This document shows, piece by piece, positions 28,908 through 37,691 of a stretch of DNA of 64,000 nt. The translations under genes were made by a program, and so were the position numbers. The DNA lies in NCBI RefSeq assembly GCF_003353175.1, contig NZ_QHKS01000005.1:301186-365185 (forward strand), read 5' to 3'. Source of the DNA: Paraburkholderia lacunae. Its GTDB lineage: Bacteria; Pseudomonadota; Gammaproteobacteria; Burkholderiales; Burkholderiaceae. The first letter of the stretch is position 1; each line of letters opens with the position of its first letter. The notes under the pieces are model-generated. The model was not told where the DNA came from and did no database searches. It saw only the letters and a program-made list of their open reading frames with translations.

Positions 28908-30080
28908 TTATCCCTGACCGTGCGCGGAGGCCATTCGAAAGACTGAAATGCCCTCCATCGGGTCCAGTGTTTCGCGCCAGGGTGCACGTTCCAGTAAGCG
29001 GGTGGTGTCTTCATAACCTGCTGCCCAGCGCCGCTCGATGCCGCTCGACGAAAAATCGATATCCCTGTTCAGGTCGTCGCCGTCGAATGCTGGCGCGTCG
29101 AGTTCCAATACCTGCATCGTCGTGCCACAGCCCCAGCCGAGAAGCTCCTGAACTTCCGGGGCATTGCGCCGCTCTTCGGGGATGTACTGGCCGAGTTCGC
29201 GAATGACATGACGCAGCCGGTGAATCTGCTTCTGTCGATCGAGATGGCTTTCCGCGCGGCTCGAATACTGAATGTCGCGCTGCCGGCTCATGACCTGCAA
29301 AATCGATTCAGGTTCCGGACCGCTCGAGGGCCACAATTGCACGGAAAAAATCACCGAGTCGCTGCGCGGCCGGTCGTCGAGCACGGCTTCGAGCGGCGTG
29401 TTCGAATAGATGCCGCCATCCCAGTACGATTCGCCTTCCAGTCGCACCGAAGGGAAGCCGGGTGGGAAAGCGGCGGATGCCATCACATGCTCGACGTTCA
29501 TCGGCGCGTCGCGATTAGTGAAATACCGCATACGTCCGCTACGGACATTGACCGTACCAACGGTCAGCCGCGTTGCCTTCCTGTTCAGGTAATCGAAATC
29601 GACCAGTGAAGACAAGTTCTCACGCAGTGGCCCTGTCGAATAGAATGCCGCCCGTTCGGCGCCGACGCGCGTTTGAATACTCGCCCAGGACTCCAGCTGC
29701 GGGGTGAAGAACGACGGCACGCCTTGCGTGACGATCGCAAGATCGCGCGACCAGTTTGCGAGCCCCGGCAACCAGCTTGCGGCATCGATGCCTCGACGTG
29801 CCACACCGTTCCAGAACTGGGTCAATCGGGCAATTCGGTTCTCGGGCGGATTGCCGGCGATGATCGCGCCGTTGATCGCACCAATCGACGTGCCGATCAC
29901 CCAGTCGGGTTTGATCTTGCCGTCATGAAGCGCCTGATAAACCCCGGCCTGGTACGCGCCGAGGGCACCGCCTCCCTGAAAGACCAGCACAACTTGTCCG
30001 GGAATGTCCGGCGCGGCGCCCGACCGGCCGGCCAGGTCGGCACCGCGTTCGCCGTGCGTCTTGTTGCCCTTTGTCGTCAT
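28908..30080 (-). CDS. Patatin-like phospholipase
   Basis: 390 residues. FQGGGALGAYQAGVYQAL gives the oxyanion loop (GGG at 36-38), GTSIGA the nucleophile S65, and YWDGGIYSN the catalytic D221. The C-terminal part (QLWPSSGPEPESILQVMSRQ onward) resembles DUF3734, common in proteobacterial patatins. GAGGGA lies 8 bases before the ATG at 30080; the longer frame to 30125 is less likely. It acts on phospholipids or thioesters; no signal peptide is seen. It stands alone between two unrelated genes. Confidence 0.9.
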   Translation of the reverse strand: MTTKGNKTHGERGADLAGRSGAAPDIPGQVVLVFQGGGALGAYQAGVYQALHDGKIKPDWVIGTSIGAINGAIIAGNPPENRIARLTQFWNGVARRGIDAASWLPGLANWSRDLAIVTQGVPSFFTPQLESWASIQTRVGAERAAFYSTGPLRENLSSLVDFDYLNRKATRLTVGTVNVRSGRMRYFTNRDAPMNVEHVMASAAFPPGFPSVRLEGESYWDGGIYSNTPLEAVLDDRPRSDSVIFSVQLWPSSGPEPESILQVMSRQRDIQYSSRAESHLDRQKQIHRLRHVIRELGQYIPEERRNAPEVQELLGWGCGTTMQVLELDAPAFDGDDLNRDIDFSSSGIERRWAAGYEDTTRLLERAPWRETLDPMEGISVFRMASAHGQG

Positions 30081-30550
30081 TGTCAGTCCCTCGAACGGAT
30101 GCTGCGATGCCGGTGATTCTGCCACGTGCAGGGTCGACGTAGCGTGAGATCGGCGTGCCGGCCACTATGCTTCAGTGCACAACTCATCCAGTTGGGCTAG
30201 TTCGATAAACTGATGAATACCGCACGACGGACGAGCTCAGCGGCAATTTCATCGTGAGATTGGAACCACGACGAACGTTGCGCAGATATCCAGAATCAAC
30301 TGACGTCGGGACGCTCGAGGTACGACTCAGTCGTCACAACTCGAAGGAGGACAACAGTCGATTGAAGGACGCTGATGCGAGCGTGCGCAGATCCACTCGA
30401 TTATCCTGAGCGCCGCACCGGTATCTGCCTTGCTTGCACGCGGCTCGACAGCGCGGCCAAATGTGCGCTTTGCAGCGCGATGGAACAATGCGCCGGCGAT
30501 GGATGGCGGTCCTAAGCGCCGGCGCCTGCTTCAGCGAGGCGAGTGAGAGG
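30081..30550. other. Intergenic region, no gene recognised
   Basis: About 470 bases between the patatin promoter and the small lipoprotein gene. Short frames are present on both strands, but none has a ribosome binding site, signal peptide or known motif. I see no repeat or strong hairpin. Confidence 0.5.
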
Positions 30551-30865
30551 CTACAAGCCGTGCCCGAAAGTGCGCAGAAAATCGCTGGCCGACGTCGGCG
30601 TATTGATCGCATTGATGATATCGGTGAGGAACCAAGGCAGGATCAGCCGCGTGTCGGGATCGCTCACGCCGACGCTAAGGACCGGCGCTTTCTTGGGCGG
30701 CGCAGCATGTCGCTGGTCATTCGCGGCAGCCGGGGTGGGTGGAGGCGTATCGGTTTGCGCGGTTTGCGCCGTTGGCGCGGGGCGAAAACCGGCATTCGGC
30801 CATGCCGGCGAACATCCTGCAGTGAGCAGGACGAGCAGCGCGGCAAATCGAAGGGCAGCCATCAT
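30551..30865 (-). CDS. Small lipoprotein
   Basis: 104 residues. The signal peptide MMAALRFAALLVLLTAGC ends in lipobox LTAGC. A Pro/Ala/Thr-rich spacer (APTAQTAQTDTPPPTPAAA) and a short hydrophobic-polar C-terminal segment (LILPWFLTDIINAIN) follow. No family recognised. It lies 18 bases downstream of the glycosyltransferase fragment and may have been part of that envelope cluster. Confidence 0.6.
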   Translation of the reverse strand: MMAALRFAALLVLLTAGCSPAWPNAGFRPAPTAQTAQTDTPPPTPAAANDQRHAAPPKKAPVLSVGVSDPDTRLILPWFLTDIINAINTPTSASDFLRTFGHGL

Positions 30866-30883
30866 GCGATCTCCAGAAAAGGC

Positions 30884-31204
30884 TCAGGATTCGATTGCCA
30901 CCGGACGATTGCCGGCATTCGCTGTCCGAAGGCGCGCGCCGGTAGGCGACTGCGCGACGATCGGAATACGGCGCCGCCGAACGGGTGCAAGAACGGGGGT
31001 AATACCGATGACACATCTGATGTCGGGGTTGTTTTCAAGCACCTCGGCGGTTCCGTTCAAGACCAGCATATCGATCTGCGCGTCGGGCCAATGCGCTTTT
31101 AGCGAACGCACCGCAGGCGTGCTGAGCAACACATCGCCGATACGGCCGGCACAGATCACGAGAATCGAGCGGGGCGCGGCGGCGTCGGGAAGAAGTGTGG
31201 CCAT
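30884..31204 (-). pseudogene. Glycosyltransferase family 9 (heptosyltransferase-like), N-terminal fragment
   Basis: The product begins ILVICAGRIGDVLLSTPAVR and continues SLKAHWPDAQIDMLVL, the standard opening of ADP-heptose:LPS heptosyltransferases. After about 70 residues the similarity stops and unrelated residues follow to residue 106; the family length is about 330-370. It is therefore truncated and probably inactive. It lies beside another LPS gene remnant. Confidence 0.72.
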
Positions 31205-31260
31205 GTAGCGCTCTATGGGTGGGTCTGCACGACGGTGCCGGCCGGTAGCTATTACAGATT

Positions 31261-31415
31261 CTAGTAGACCGCGGGCATGCCTGCCGGCCGATGTTTGAAG
31301 CGGCTGTGGACCCAGTAGTACTGTTCTGGAAGGCGCGGAATTTGGCTTTCGAGAACCGCATTCATCGTACCTGCGTCAAGTTCTTCGTTGCCGGTGGGAT
31401 AGTTTTCGAGCGGTG
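31261..31415 (-). pseudogene. Lipid A acyltransferase (LpxL/HtrB-like), C-terminal scrap
   Basis: Reading leftward: LENYPTGNEELDAGTMNAVL, then ESQIPRLPEQYYWVHSRFKH and a final RPAGMPAVY. RxPEQYxWxHxRFKxRP is the characteristic end of lauroyl/myristoyl lipid A acyltransferases. The rest of the gene is absent. Together with the adjacent truncated glycosyltransferase this marks a degraded LPS locus. Confidence 0.72.
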
Positions 31416-31672
31416 TTCTCTTACGTCGGCGGCTTCAGGCGCCGGGCCGCGCGCTTGTGCGGCCTCCTGTCGGAGCGTTTGTCAAAACGCATGGCGCGTC
31501 GCAGCGTGAGCTAGGGTGCAGTAAGGCGCCTTGAGGAGGTCCTGTTTCGGCGGTGCTGTCGATAGTCAGTCAATAGTCACTTCAGGTTGCCCGTCATTGT
31601 TTGAGTAAGTAGCGAGTAAGTCAGTCGCTCTTAAAGTCGATCCCGTCCGATCCCTCCACTTTAGGAACGACT

Positions 31673-32491
31673 GTGAAAAAAACTTTTCGTCGTGAGTACC
31701 GTGTGTTGCTGTCCGCTGCCTTTGCACTCCTTTATGCGGGCAGCGTATGGGCAGACAGCGGCGGCGAAGATTCAGCCGGAGCCGACGATTCCGGCTTCAC
31801 CGTGCTGAGCAATGCCACCAATGTGACTCACTGGGGTCTGGGCGTGGGAGCCGGTGTCGCGGCGTCGCCGTACAAGAACGGCAAGACAAAATTCTCGCCG
31901 ATCCCGCTGATTACTTTCGACAATAAATGGGTCCACGCCCTTGGCACGACCGTCGACCTGAAGATTGGGAAGTGGCAGAACGTGAGTGTCGCGCTGCGCG
32001 GCGTTTTCGCAATCGGCGACGGCTATAACAACTCTGACGCACCGATCCTGAATGGCATGGAGAACCGCCGCGGCGCGTTCTGGTATGGCCCAGCGCTCGC
32101 CTGGAAAACGGCATTCGGCACCTTGTCGGGCGACTATCTGCTGGGGGGAAATAAGGGCCAACGAGCCAAAATCGACTTCAGCAAATCCTTCGATTACGGC
32201 AATTTCTCATTCGAGCCGCACGCCGGTGTCGAATGGCTGAGCAGCAAATACGTCAATTACTACTACGGCGTGCGGCCGTCGGAAGTGCGCGCGGGGCGTC
32301 CTGCGTACACCGGCCGGGCGGCCTACGAGATGTCGATCGGCACGCGCGTCGACTATAAGTTCACGCCTCATCAAATGGTGATTCTCGACGTGGGCGTGGC
32401 GCACTTCAGCAGCGGCATCACCAATAGCCCAATCGTAGGACGGCAATATATTCCGGAGGCCAGGATCGGTTACGTTTATCAATTCAAATGA
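31673..32491 (+). CDS. MipA/OmpV family outer membrane protein
   Basis: 272 residues from a GTG start with TAGGAACGACT upstream. A signal peptide (cleavage near VWA-DS) is followed by a beta-barrel sequence with WGLGVGAGVAASPYKNGKT, VHALGTTVDLKIGKWQNVS and a terminal aromatic strand ARIGYVYQFK. MipA/OmpV proteins are outer-membrane barrels, some of which scaffold peptidoglycan enzymes. It stands alone with about 250 bases of upstream DNA. Confidence 0.9.
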   Translation: MKKTFRREYRVLLSAAFALLYAGSVWADSGGEDSAGADDSGFTVLSNATNVTHWGLGVGAGVAASPYKNGKTKFSPIPLITFDNKWVHALGTTVDLKIGKWQNVSVALRGVFAIGDGYNNSDAPILNGMENRRGAFWYGPALAWKTAFGTLSGDYLLGGNKGQRAKIDFSKSFDYGNFSFEPHAGVEWLSSKYVNYYYGVRPSEVRAGRPAYTGRAAYEMSIGTRVDYKFTPHQMVILDVGVAHFSSGITNSPIVGRQYIPEARIGYVYQFK

Positions 32492-33144
32492 GCACGGCGT
32501 CGTGGCGCTGGTCGCGATTGTCGAGGATCGTGAGCGTGTGGTGCTGCAGGTTCGTCCGCGGTGAAACCGGCTCGACGCGATCTCCGGAAATCCGCTTACC
32601 TACCGGCGCCCAAGCAGCGGCGGCGGCCTACCGCTACTTGTTCGACGTGCTCAATCACTGGATTCGAAATCTGTCCGTCGACACGGGGCAAGCTCATATT
32701 CCTCCGGGTTTGTCAAAGAATCTGCAGATCTGGCTACTACCTTCGCTGTCAGCGGGCTGCCATGACCGGCTACAGCGGGTAGGAAGCTCCGCAATGGCGT
32801 TAGCTTGCTGACGTGTTGGCGAACTCCAGTAAGGGGCTTAGTCCGTTACTCGGTCAATGTGTCTTTCGAGGCCGAGCTACGAGGAGCAGTGGGCGTTCGT
32901 CTACCACGGGACACTCCATCCGTTTCGGAAAGAGATTTAACGATGCATATCGTACGCTACGCATTCTTATTTGGCCTCTTTTCATCAACCGGTAGTTGAC
33001 CCTGCGACGGCATACGTCGCGAGATAGAACCAATACGCATAACAGAAATGCGCCTTCGATAATCAGTATTGCCTGTCCGACCACCTTCGAAGACTGGCAC
33101 GTCTCCTAGACGTCTGCCCGCAGAAGAGGCTAATTGCGCTGCGC

Positions 33145-33163
33145 AAAATTGGTGCGCAATTTT
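33145..33163. promoter_or_regulatory. Inverted repeat, possible regulator site
   Basis: AAAATTG-GTGCG-CAATTTT, embedded in two TGCGCAA direct repeats (from about 33140 and 33153). It lies about 250 bases upstream of the first gene of the cluster and could bind the AraC-type regulator encoded at 37692. Confidence 0.4.
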
Positions 33164-33322
33164 ATCCAATACACCGCAGAGCGATAACCTGACACTGACC
33201 TCGCTTATCGCTCTGCATGATCGCTGTGGCAGCGCAGGCACACTGCACAAGCCTCATGTGCATCACGCTTCAAACCAGTTCTTACGTTTGTTCATTTTTT
33301 GAAAGCTATAAAAAATATTCAA

Positions 33323-33344
33323 CCCGGAGCCAGTTAGCTCCGGG
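33323..33344 (+). promoter_or_regulatory. Leader hairpin before the iron-oxygenase cluster
   Basis: CCCGGAGC-CAGTTA-GCTCCGGG, a perfect 8-base stem about 65 bases upstream of the first start codon. It lacks a T-tract, so a plain terminator is unlikely. It could stabilise the leader RNA or act as an attenuator. Confidence 0.5.
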
Positions 33345-33409
33345 TAAATACGTTGTGTCATTGAGGAGCCGTGCCTGTTATTTGAATCTTTTCGAAATAG
33401 GAGCCGAAG

Positions 33410-34219
33410 ATGTCAGTTAAAGTCGACAGTCTTGTCAGCAAGATCAAAAACCACCGCTGCTACACACATCCGGTATTTCTCAACTGGGCTAAGGCGAATC
33501 CTGAACCTGAAGTCATCGGCGCTCTATTCCATCAGATCCAGAACTTCTGCGCGGCCACGCGTCCTGGTTGGAACTTCCCTGCTGCACTCAAGGAGCACGG
33601 ACTACAGGAGCAAAGCACCTTGATGCTGGAAATCGTCGAAAGCGAAGGAGGGCATGGTCCCGAACTGGCCACCATGGCAGGGTTCATCGTGAATCAGGCT
33701 GCAGGAAACCCGATTTTCGCGGAGCTGTACGACCAGAAGGCGACCGAAGCGAAGCTGAAGGAGTTTTCCGACCAGATATTGGGAACGCTACCCGGCTATG
33801 ACCGCGCCACCGGACTGACCAGCCAGGTTCGGCGCGCGATTGCGGTGTTCGACGGCCGCAAGGACACAGATATCGCCGCAACGTACCGCAATCTAGGCGT
33901 CGCACTAGCGCTGGAAATGATTTCGAACCGCCAACTCATTCCGGGCGAAAAACACTGCCTGGTCGACAGCGGCCTATACCGTACCGACCTCGATGCCCCC
34001 GAAATGCACTATTTGCTCGAGCATTGGGGCGAGGTGGGCGCCGAGGAGCAGCACGAGCGCAACGCGCGCGCCGCCGTAGCGCCCGCTCTTGAAAGCGAAT
34101 ACGCCGCGCTGGTCGTTGAAGGTGCTGAGGATTTCCTCGACTCGCTGGCGAGCATGTGGGATCTCCTCGATTCGTCGCTGTTGCAGTCCGGATACCGCGA
34201 CAACCGCATCGCCGCGTAA
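33410..34219 (+). CDS. Haem-oxygenase-like diiron protein (CADD/TenA-like fold)
   Basis: 269 residues, all-helical. The blocks HPVFLNWAKANPEP, LMLEIVESEGGHGPELATMA, LGVALALEM and HYLLEHWGEVGAEEQHERNA fit the haem-oxygenase-like oxidase superfamily (relatives of CADD, UndA, BesC, SznF), possibly the CADD-like DUF3865 branch. Candidate metal ligands are E79, H82, E169, E212 and H215. The usual His four residues before the acidic ligand is replaced by E208, with H205 nearby. Known members use a diiron centre and O2 to cleave or oxidise amino acids or fatty acids. It is first in a five-gene cluster; GGAGCCGAAG precedes the start. Substrate unknown. Confidence 0.75.
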   Translation: MSVKVDSLVSKIKNHRCYTHPVFLNWAKANPEPEVIGALFHQIQNFCAATRPGWNFPAALKEHGLQEQSTLMLEIVESEGGHGPELATMAGFIVNQAAGNPIFAELYDQKATEAKLKEFSDQILGTLPGYDRATGLTSQVRRAIAVFDGRKDTDIAATYRNLGVALALEMISNRQLIPGEKHCLVDSGLYRTDLDAPEMHYLLEHWGEVGAEEQHERNARAAVAPALESEYAALVVEGAEDFLDSLASMWDLLDSSLLQSGYRDNRIAA

Positions 34220-34247
34220 CCGCATTTCCGGCAACGGAGGAAGCGCC

Positions 34248-35444
34248 ATGTTCCTGGAGCACAGTACGGATACCGTAGCCGGACGCTTGAAGGAGTCCAT
34301 CCCGGTCACCGCAGCGATCAATCCTCGAGAGAGCATGCGAGCGCTGCCACGCTTCGCTCAACCTTTCTTAACGTGGTTGACCGGGATGCCCTTGATCGAC
34401 GAGAAGCCACTGGTGGTGTGGACACCGGTTGGACGTTCGCTCGCGGCCTTCGCCATCGTCATATCTGGACTGCTGCTCGGTTGCCTTATCTTGCGCTTCA
34501 GCAACTGGTGGTTGTTTGGACTACCAGTGTCATGGCTGATAACCGCAAACGGCATACGTGACCTTTACACCGTCACGGAGCATTACTGCATCCACGACAC
34601 ATATTCGGAGGTGCACTGGGTGGACGTCCTCGTAGGCGAGGTGATATCGACCGTGCTACTTGCCGCGCCGGTTGATCTGTTTCGCGCCGACCATCTCAAG
34701 CACCACGCAGTTCCCCGACTCGATAGCGACCCCGACGTCCTATTCCTGAAGTCGACAGGCTTCCACCGAGGAATGACGAGGCAGGAGTTTCGCGCTTACA
34801 TCGCGCGGACCTGTGTTTCGCCGGTCTATCACGGAAGGTATCTCTGGTCACGAATCGTCTCGAATCTAACCGCACCGGCCCACCGGGTCGCGATGACAAT
34901 CGTGTACGTGGTGATCCTTTGTTGCGCGCTCACCTTGTTCCACGGCTGGACAGTTTGGACAGTCATATGGACCGTACCCGCCGTTTTTCTCTTCCAGGTC
35001 GCCTCGCTAGTGAACTATCACTCCGAGCATCTCTGGGATGATGTTTCGGGCGCGACCGGGCGCGAAGCCATCGCGAGGGTTTGCGTCGGGCGCTTCTGCG
35101 GGGAGCCGGTTCCTGCGACGGACGGTCGAGGCACATTTGCGCGACTCGGCCTGTGGGCAATCTGGTGGGTACGCATTTTCGCAGTGCATCTGCCGCACCG
35201 CCTGTTGATCCTGCCTGGTGATCAATCTCAGCACGATTTGCATCATCGACGCCCGCGTTCCGATTGGGCAAACGCCGCATTTGTCCGGCGGGATGACGTG
35301 CTCGCAGGCGCACCGGGATGGCCGATAGGGTACATCGACGTTTGGGGCAGCCTTGTAGATCACCTTGATGCCTGCGTTGACCCGTACGGGTCTAAAAAAA
35401 TCGTCCGTCACGCACCAACTGCTTACCGTGCACCTCTGCGCTGA
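34248..35444 (+). CDS. Membrane fatty-acid desaturase/hydroxylase-like enzyme
   Basis: 398 residues with about four to six hydrophobic segments. Three histidine boxes are clear: H112-H116 in EHYCIHD, H149-H153 in DHLKHH, and H329-H333 in QHDLHH. Further His are in NYHSEH (258-261). This is the pattern of membrane diiron desaturases and hydroxylases. GGAGG lies 7 bases before the ATG, 28 bases after the preceding stop, so the genes are cotranscribed. The substrate may be a lipid or, as in some biosynthetic clusters, a small amphiphile. The open frame extends to 34089, but the upstream part overlaps the previous gene and is not plausible. Confidence 0.82.
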   Translation: MFLEHSTDTVAGRLKESIPVTAAINPRESMRALPRFAQPFLTWLTGMPLIDEKPLVVWTPVGRSLAAFAIVISGLLLGCLILRFSNWWLFGLPVSWLITANGIRDLYTVTEHYCIHDTYSEVHWVDVLVGEVISTVLLAAPVDLFRADHLKHHAVPRLDSDPDVLFLKSTGFHRGMTRQEFRAYIARTCVSPVYHGRYLWSRIVSNLTAPAHRVAMTIVYVVILCCALTLFHGWTVWTVIWTVPAVFLFQVASLVNYHSEHLWDDVSGATGREAIARVCVGRFCGEPVPATDGRGTFARLGLWAIWWVRIFAVHLPHRLLILPGDQSQHDLHHRRPRSDWANAAFVRRDDVLAGAPGWPIGYIDVWGSLVDHLDACVDPYGSKKIVRHAPTAYRAPLR

Positions 35445-35497
35445 ACCATCTCATCTCGTTGCCGGTTACTGACCACGTGATTCATTCTGAGGCTAAT

Positions 35498-36466
35498 ATG
35501 GAACTGCTATTTCGCGGCAAGAAGCTGGACCTTTCTTCCGGAAAATTCGGCTCAATGCGTTCGTCAAACGATATCCTCAATCACCTCGAAGCACAAAAGC
35601 AGCGTATGAAAGAGGATGGGTATCTATTGTTCAGGAAGCTGATTCCCGAGCACACCGTTCTCGAAGCGCGCCGGGAAATAATGCTTAAGTACGCCGTCGT
35701 TGGAGAGATCGACTCGATCAATTACGACGTTATGGACGCGATTCAGCAAATGCCCTCTTTCATCGACCAGATCAACCTTCTCGCTTTCACCGAGAGCATT
35801 CGGACAGGAAAGGCCTATAACGATGTGATCATGTCGGCAAATCTGATTGGATTTTTCGAACGCTTCCTGGGTGGCAAGGTTGCTACGTTCGACTTCAAGT
35901 GGCCCCGGTTCGTGAGGCCGGGCGAGGGCACCGGCATTCACTCGGACATCGTTTATATCGGGCGCGGAACGAAAAACCTCTGGTCGGCATGGATTCCAAT
36001 CGGTGGCGTCGCATTGGAAGAGGGGCCACTGATCATCCTCGAGGGGAGCCATCTGTCGACTAAACTGGACCGATACTGGGCCGCCGACGCTGACCGCGAC
36101 AAGATCGGGTGGTTGAGCGACGATCCCCTATCCATCCAGGAAGAACTGGGCGGCAGATGGCTCACCACGGAGTTCGGTGCTGGTGACGTTATCTGCTTTG
36201 ACACCCGACTGGTCCACGGGTCGCTGGACAACGTGTCGCCGAAGCGACGTTGCCGGCTGACGTCCGACACCCGCTACCAACTGGCGCGGGACCCCCTGGA
36301 TGACCGATGGAACGGCGATATATCCAATCCGCATGGAGGCAGACAAAAGGCATTCGTGCCCGGCATAATGAAAGCGACGGGCAACGAAGAATTTGAGGAA
36401 GAATGGAAACCCGTGGACGAGCGCGGTCGCCTTGCATCATCGCTGCTTGGCGAGGAGTCCGTCTGA
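35498..36466 (+). CDS. Fe(II)/2-oxoglutarate dioxygenase, phytanoyl-CoA dioxygenase-like
   Basis: 322 residues. The facial triad is visible as H148-x-D150 in GIHSDIV and H240 in TRLVHGSLDN; R253 or R259 (CRLTSDTRYQ) is placed to bind 2-oxoglutarate. The opening EDGYLLFRKLIP is typical of the phytanoyl-CoA dioxygenase family, which hydroxylates or halogenates small substrates. Position 150 is Asp, so a halogenase, which has Gly or Ala there, is unlikely. The start at 35498 has GAGG about 6 bases upstream. Third oxygenase in the row, same strand. Confidence 0.85.
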   Translation: MELLFRGKKLDLSSGKFGSMRSSNDILNHLEAQKQRMKEDGYLLFRKLIPEHTVLEARREIMLKYAVVGEIDSINYDVMDAIQQMPSFIDQINLLAFTESIRTGKAYNDVIMSANLIGFFERFLGGKVATFDFKWPRFVRPGEGTGIHSDIVYIGRGTKNLWSAWIPIGGVALEEGPLIILEGSHLSTKLDRYWAADADRDKIGWLSDDPLSIQEELGGRWLTTEFGAGDVICFDTRLVHGSLDNVSPKRRCRLTSDTRYQLARDPLDDRWNGDISNPHGGRQKAFVPGIMKATGNEEFEEEWKPVDERGRLASSLLGEESV

Positions 36467-36557
36467 GTGAGACTGCCATCTCTCGTCTGGGCGGCATAGT
36501 GTTCACTTCGCAGGCGAAGCGCCGCACGTTACAGACCATTTAGCATGGAAGATCACT

Positions 36558-37514
36558 ATGAACGTTCTAGGCGCGCGACAGGGTCATCCCGGCTCACTCT
36601 ATGGTGCGACGCTTCTGATGATCGTCGCGACGTCACTTTGGGGGGTATCGTTCGTTGCACCTTTGATCCTCAGCGCGTATTCGCCGATGCAGATCACGTT
36701 TGGGCGATTTTTCTTTTACGGAATCGTTTCAATTGCAATTCTGCTTTCGACATATAGTGGCAGGCCTCTCGGCGTGCGTGCGTGGATCCGGGCAGGGGCG
36801 TATGGCTTGGCCGGCAATATCCTTTTTTCGATTCTGGTCAGCTTCGGAATCCAGGATACGGGTGCGGAGGTGTGCATTCCAATGATCGGCCTCTTGCCAA
36901 TCTGCGTTTCGATTGCGGGTAACCGTCACCTACCGACCGCGACATGGCGCCGTCTTCTTGTGCCGTTTGCAATGATCACGGTGGGTCTCGGAGTTGTCGT
37001 GGTGGTCCAGAGCGGCCTTCTGGTGCATTCATTGCGTTTTTCCTGGCCAGGCGTCGCCGCTATAGCGGTGACGGTGATCGTGTGGACTTGGTATGCAATC
37101 TCAAACTCGCGGTTCCTGCGCGACAATCCCGGCATTTCGAGCGGACACTGGTCCAGCGCGATTGGCGTCGCAACATTCGCTCTGGCGGCTGCGATAGCTG
37201 GTTTTAAAGCTACCCAAATAGGCAATTTGATGCCCGTGGCGTCGGCGTCCCACCCCCATGAACTTTTCCTGTTCGTTGCCGTTACACTGGTTCTCGGTGT
37301 GGGCGCGTCCTGGCTTGCAACGATTCTCTTCAACAGGGCGTCGCATGCGCTTCCTATGACGCTCGTTGGCCAGTTGATTGTCCTCGAGACAATTTTCGGT
37401 ATCGCCTATGTGTGCCTTTATCAGCGTTCGCTGCCTCCATTGAGCCAGGCCTGCGGTATGGCGCTCTCGATTGCGGGGATCTGGCTTTCAGCCCGCGAGC
37501 TACTAAAAGGCTGA
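36558..37514 (+). CDS. EamA/DMT family transporter
   Basis: 318 residues with about ten hydrophobic segments. IVATSLWGVSFVAPLIL and the duplicated five-helix organisation mark the drug/metabolite transporter superfamily. EamA proteins usually export amino acids or related metabolites. In this cluster it probably exports the product of the three oxygenases, as the EamA-type gene does in some small amino-acid antimetabolite clusters. It starts 91 bases after the dioxygenase. Confidence 0.85.
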   Translation: MNVLGARQGHPGSLYGATLLMIVATSLWGVSFVAPLILSAYSPMQITFGRFFFYGIVSIAILLSTYSGRPLGVRAWIRAGAYGLAGNILFSILVSFGIQDTGAEVCIPMIGLLPICVSIAGNRHLPTATWRRLLVPFAMITVGLGVVVVVQSGLLVHSLRFSWPGVAAIAVTVIVWTWYAISNSRFLRDNPGISSGHWSSAIGVATFALAAAIAGFKATQIGNLMPVASASHPHELFLFVAVTLVLGVGASWLATILFNRASHALPMTLVGQLIVLETIFGIAYVCLYQRSLPPLSQACGMALSIAGIWLSARELLKG

Positions 37515-37691
37515 GGGCAGAAGAAGGAGGGAGCCAAACGAAGTTCAACGCTTTCCGGCACGAGGGGGGGCCTTTAGGGGCTATCACGTAGTGGGCCGAC
37601 CTTGCAGGGACCGTGCTATCCCGCGGCCTCTGAAGCCGCCCGTTCCAACGGGTGCCCGCGGTCCCAAAACAAATGCAGAGGTTCGTTAATC

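Larger units (their letters stand above)
32492..33409. other. Intergenic region before the iron-oxygenase cluster
   Basis: About 0.9 kb without a convincing gene. It contains an inverted repeat AAAATTG / CAATTTT with a 5-base spacer at 33145-33163, where TGCGC is also repeated, and a hairpin at 33323-33344. The DNA becomes lower in GC from here on. It probably holds the promoter and control region of the downstream cluster. Confidence 0.6.

Noticed and set aside
30434..31102. A 222-codon plus-strand frame across 30.4-31.1 kb
   Set aside because: It is antisense to the small lipoprotein and the glycosyltransferase fragment, which have recognisable signal peptide and motif.
35498..36466. Fe/2OG enzyme as a halogenase
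   Set aside because: The HxD motif keeps Asp (D150); halogenases of this superfamily have Gly or Ala there.
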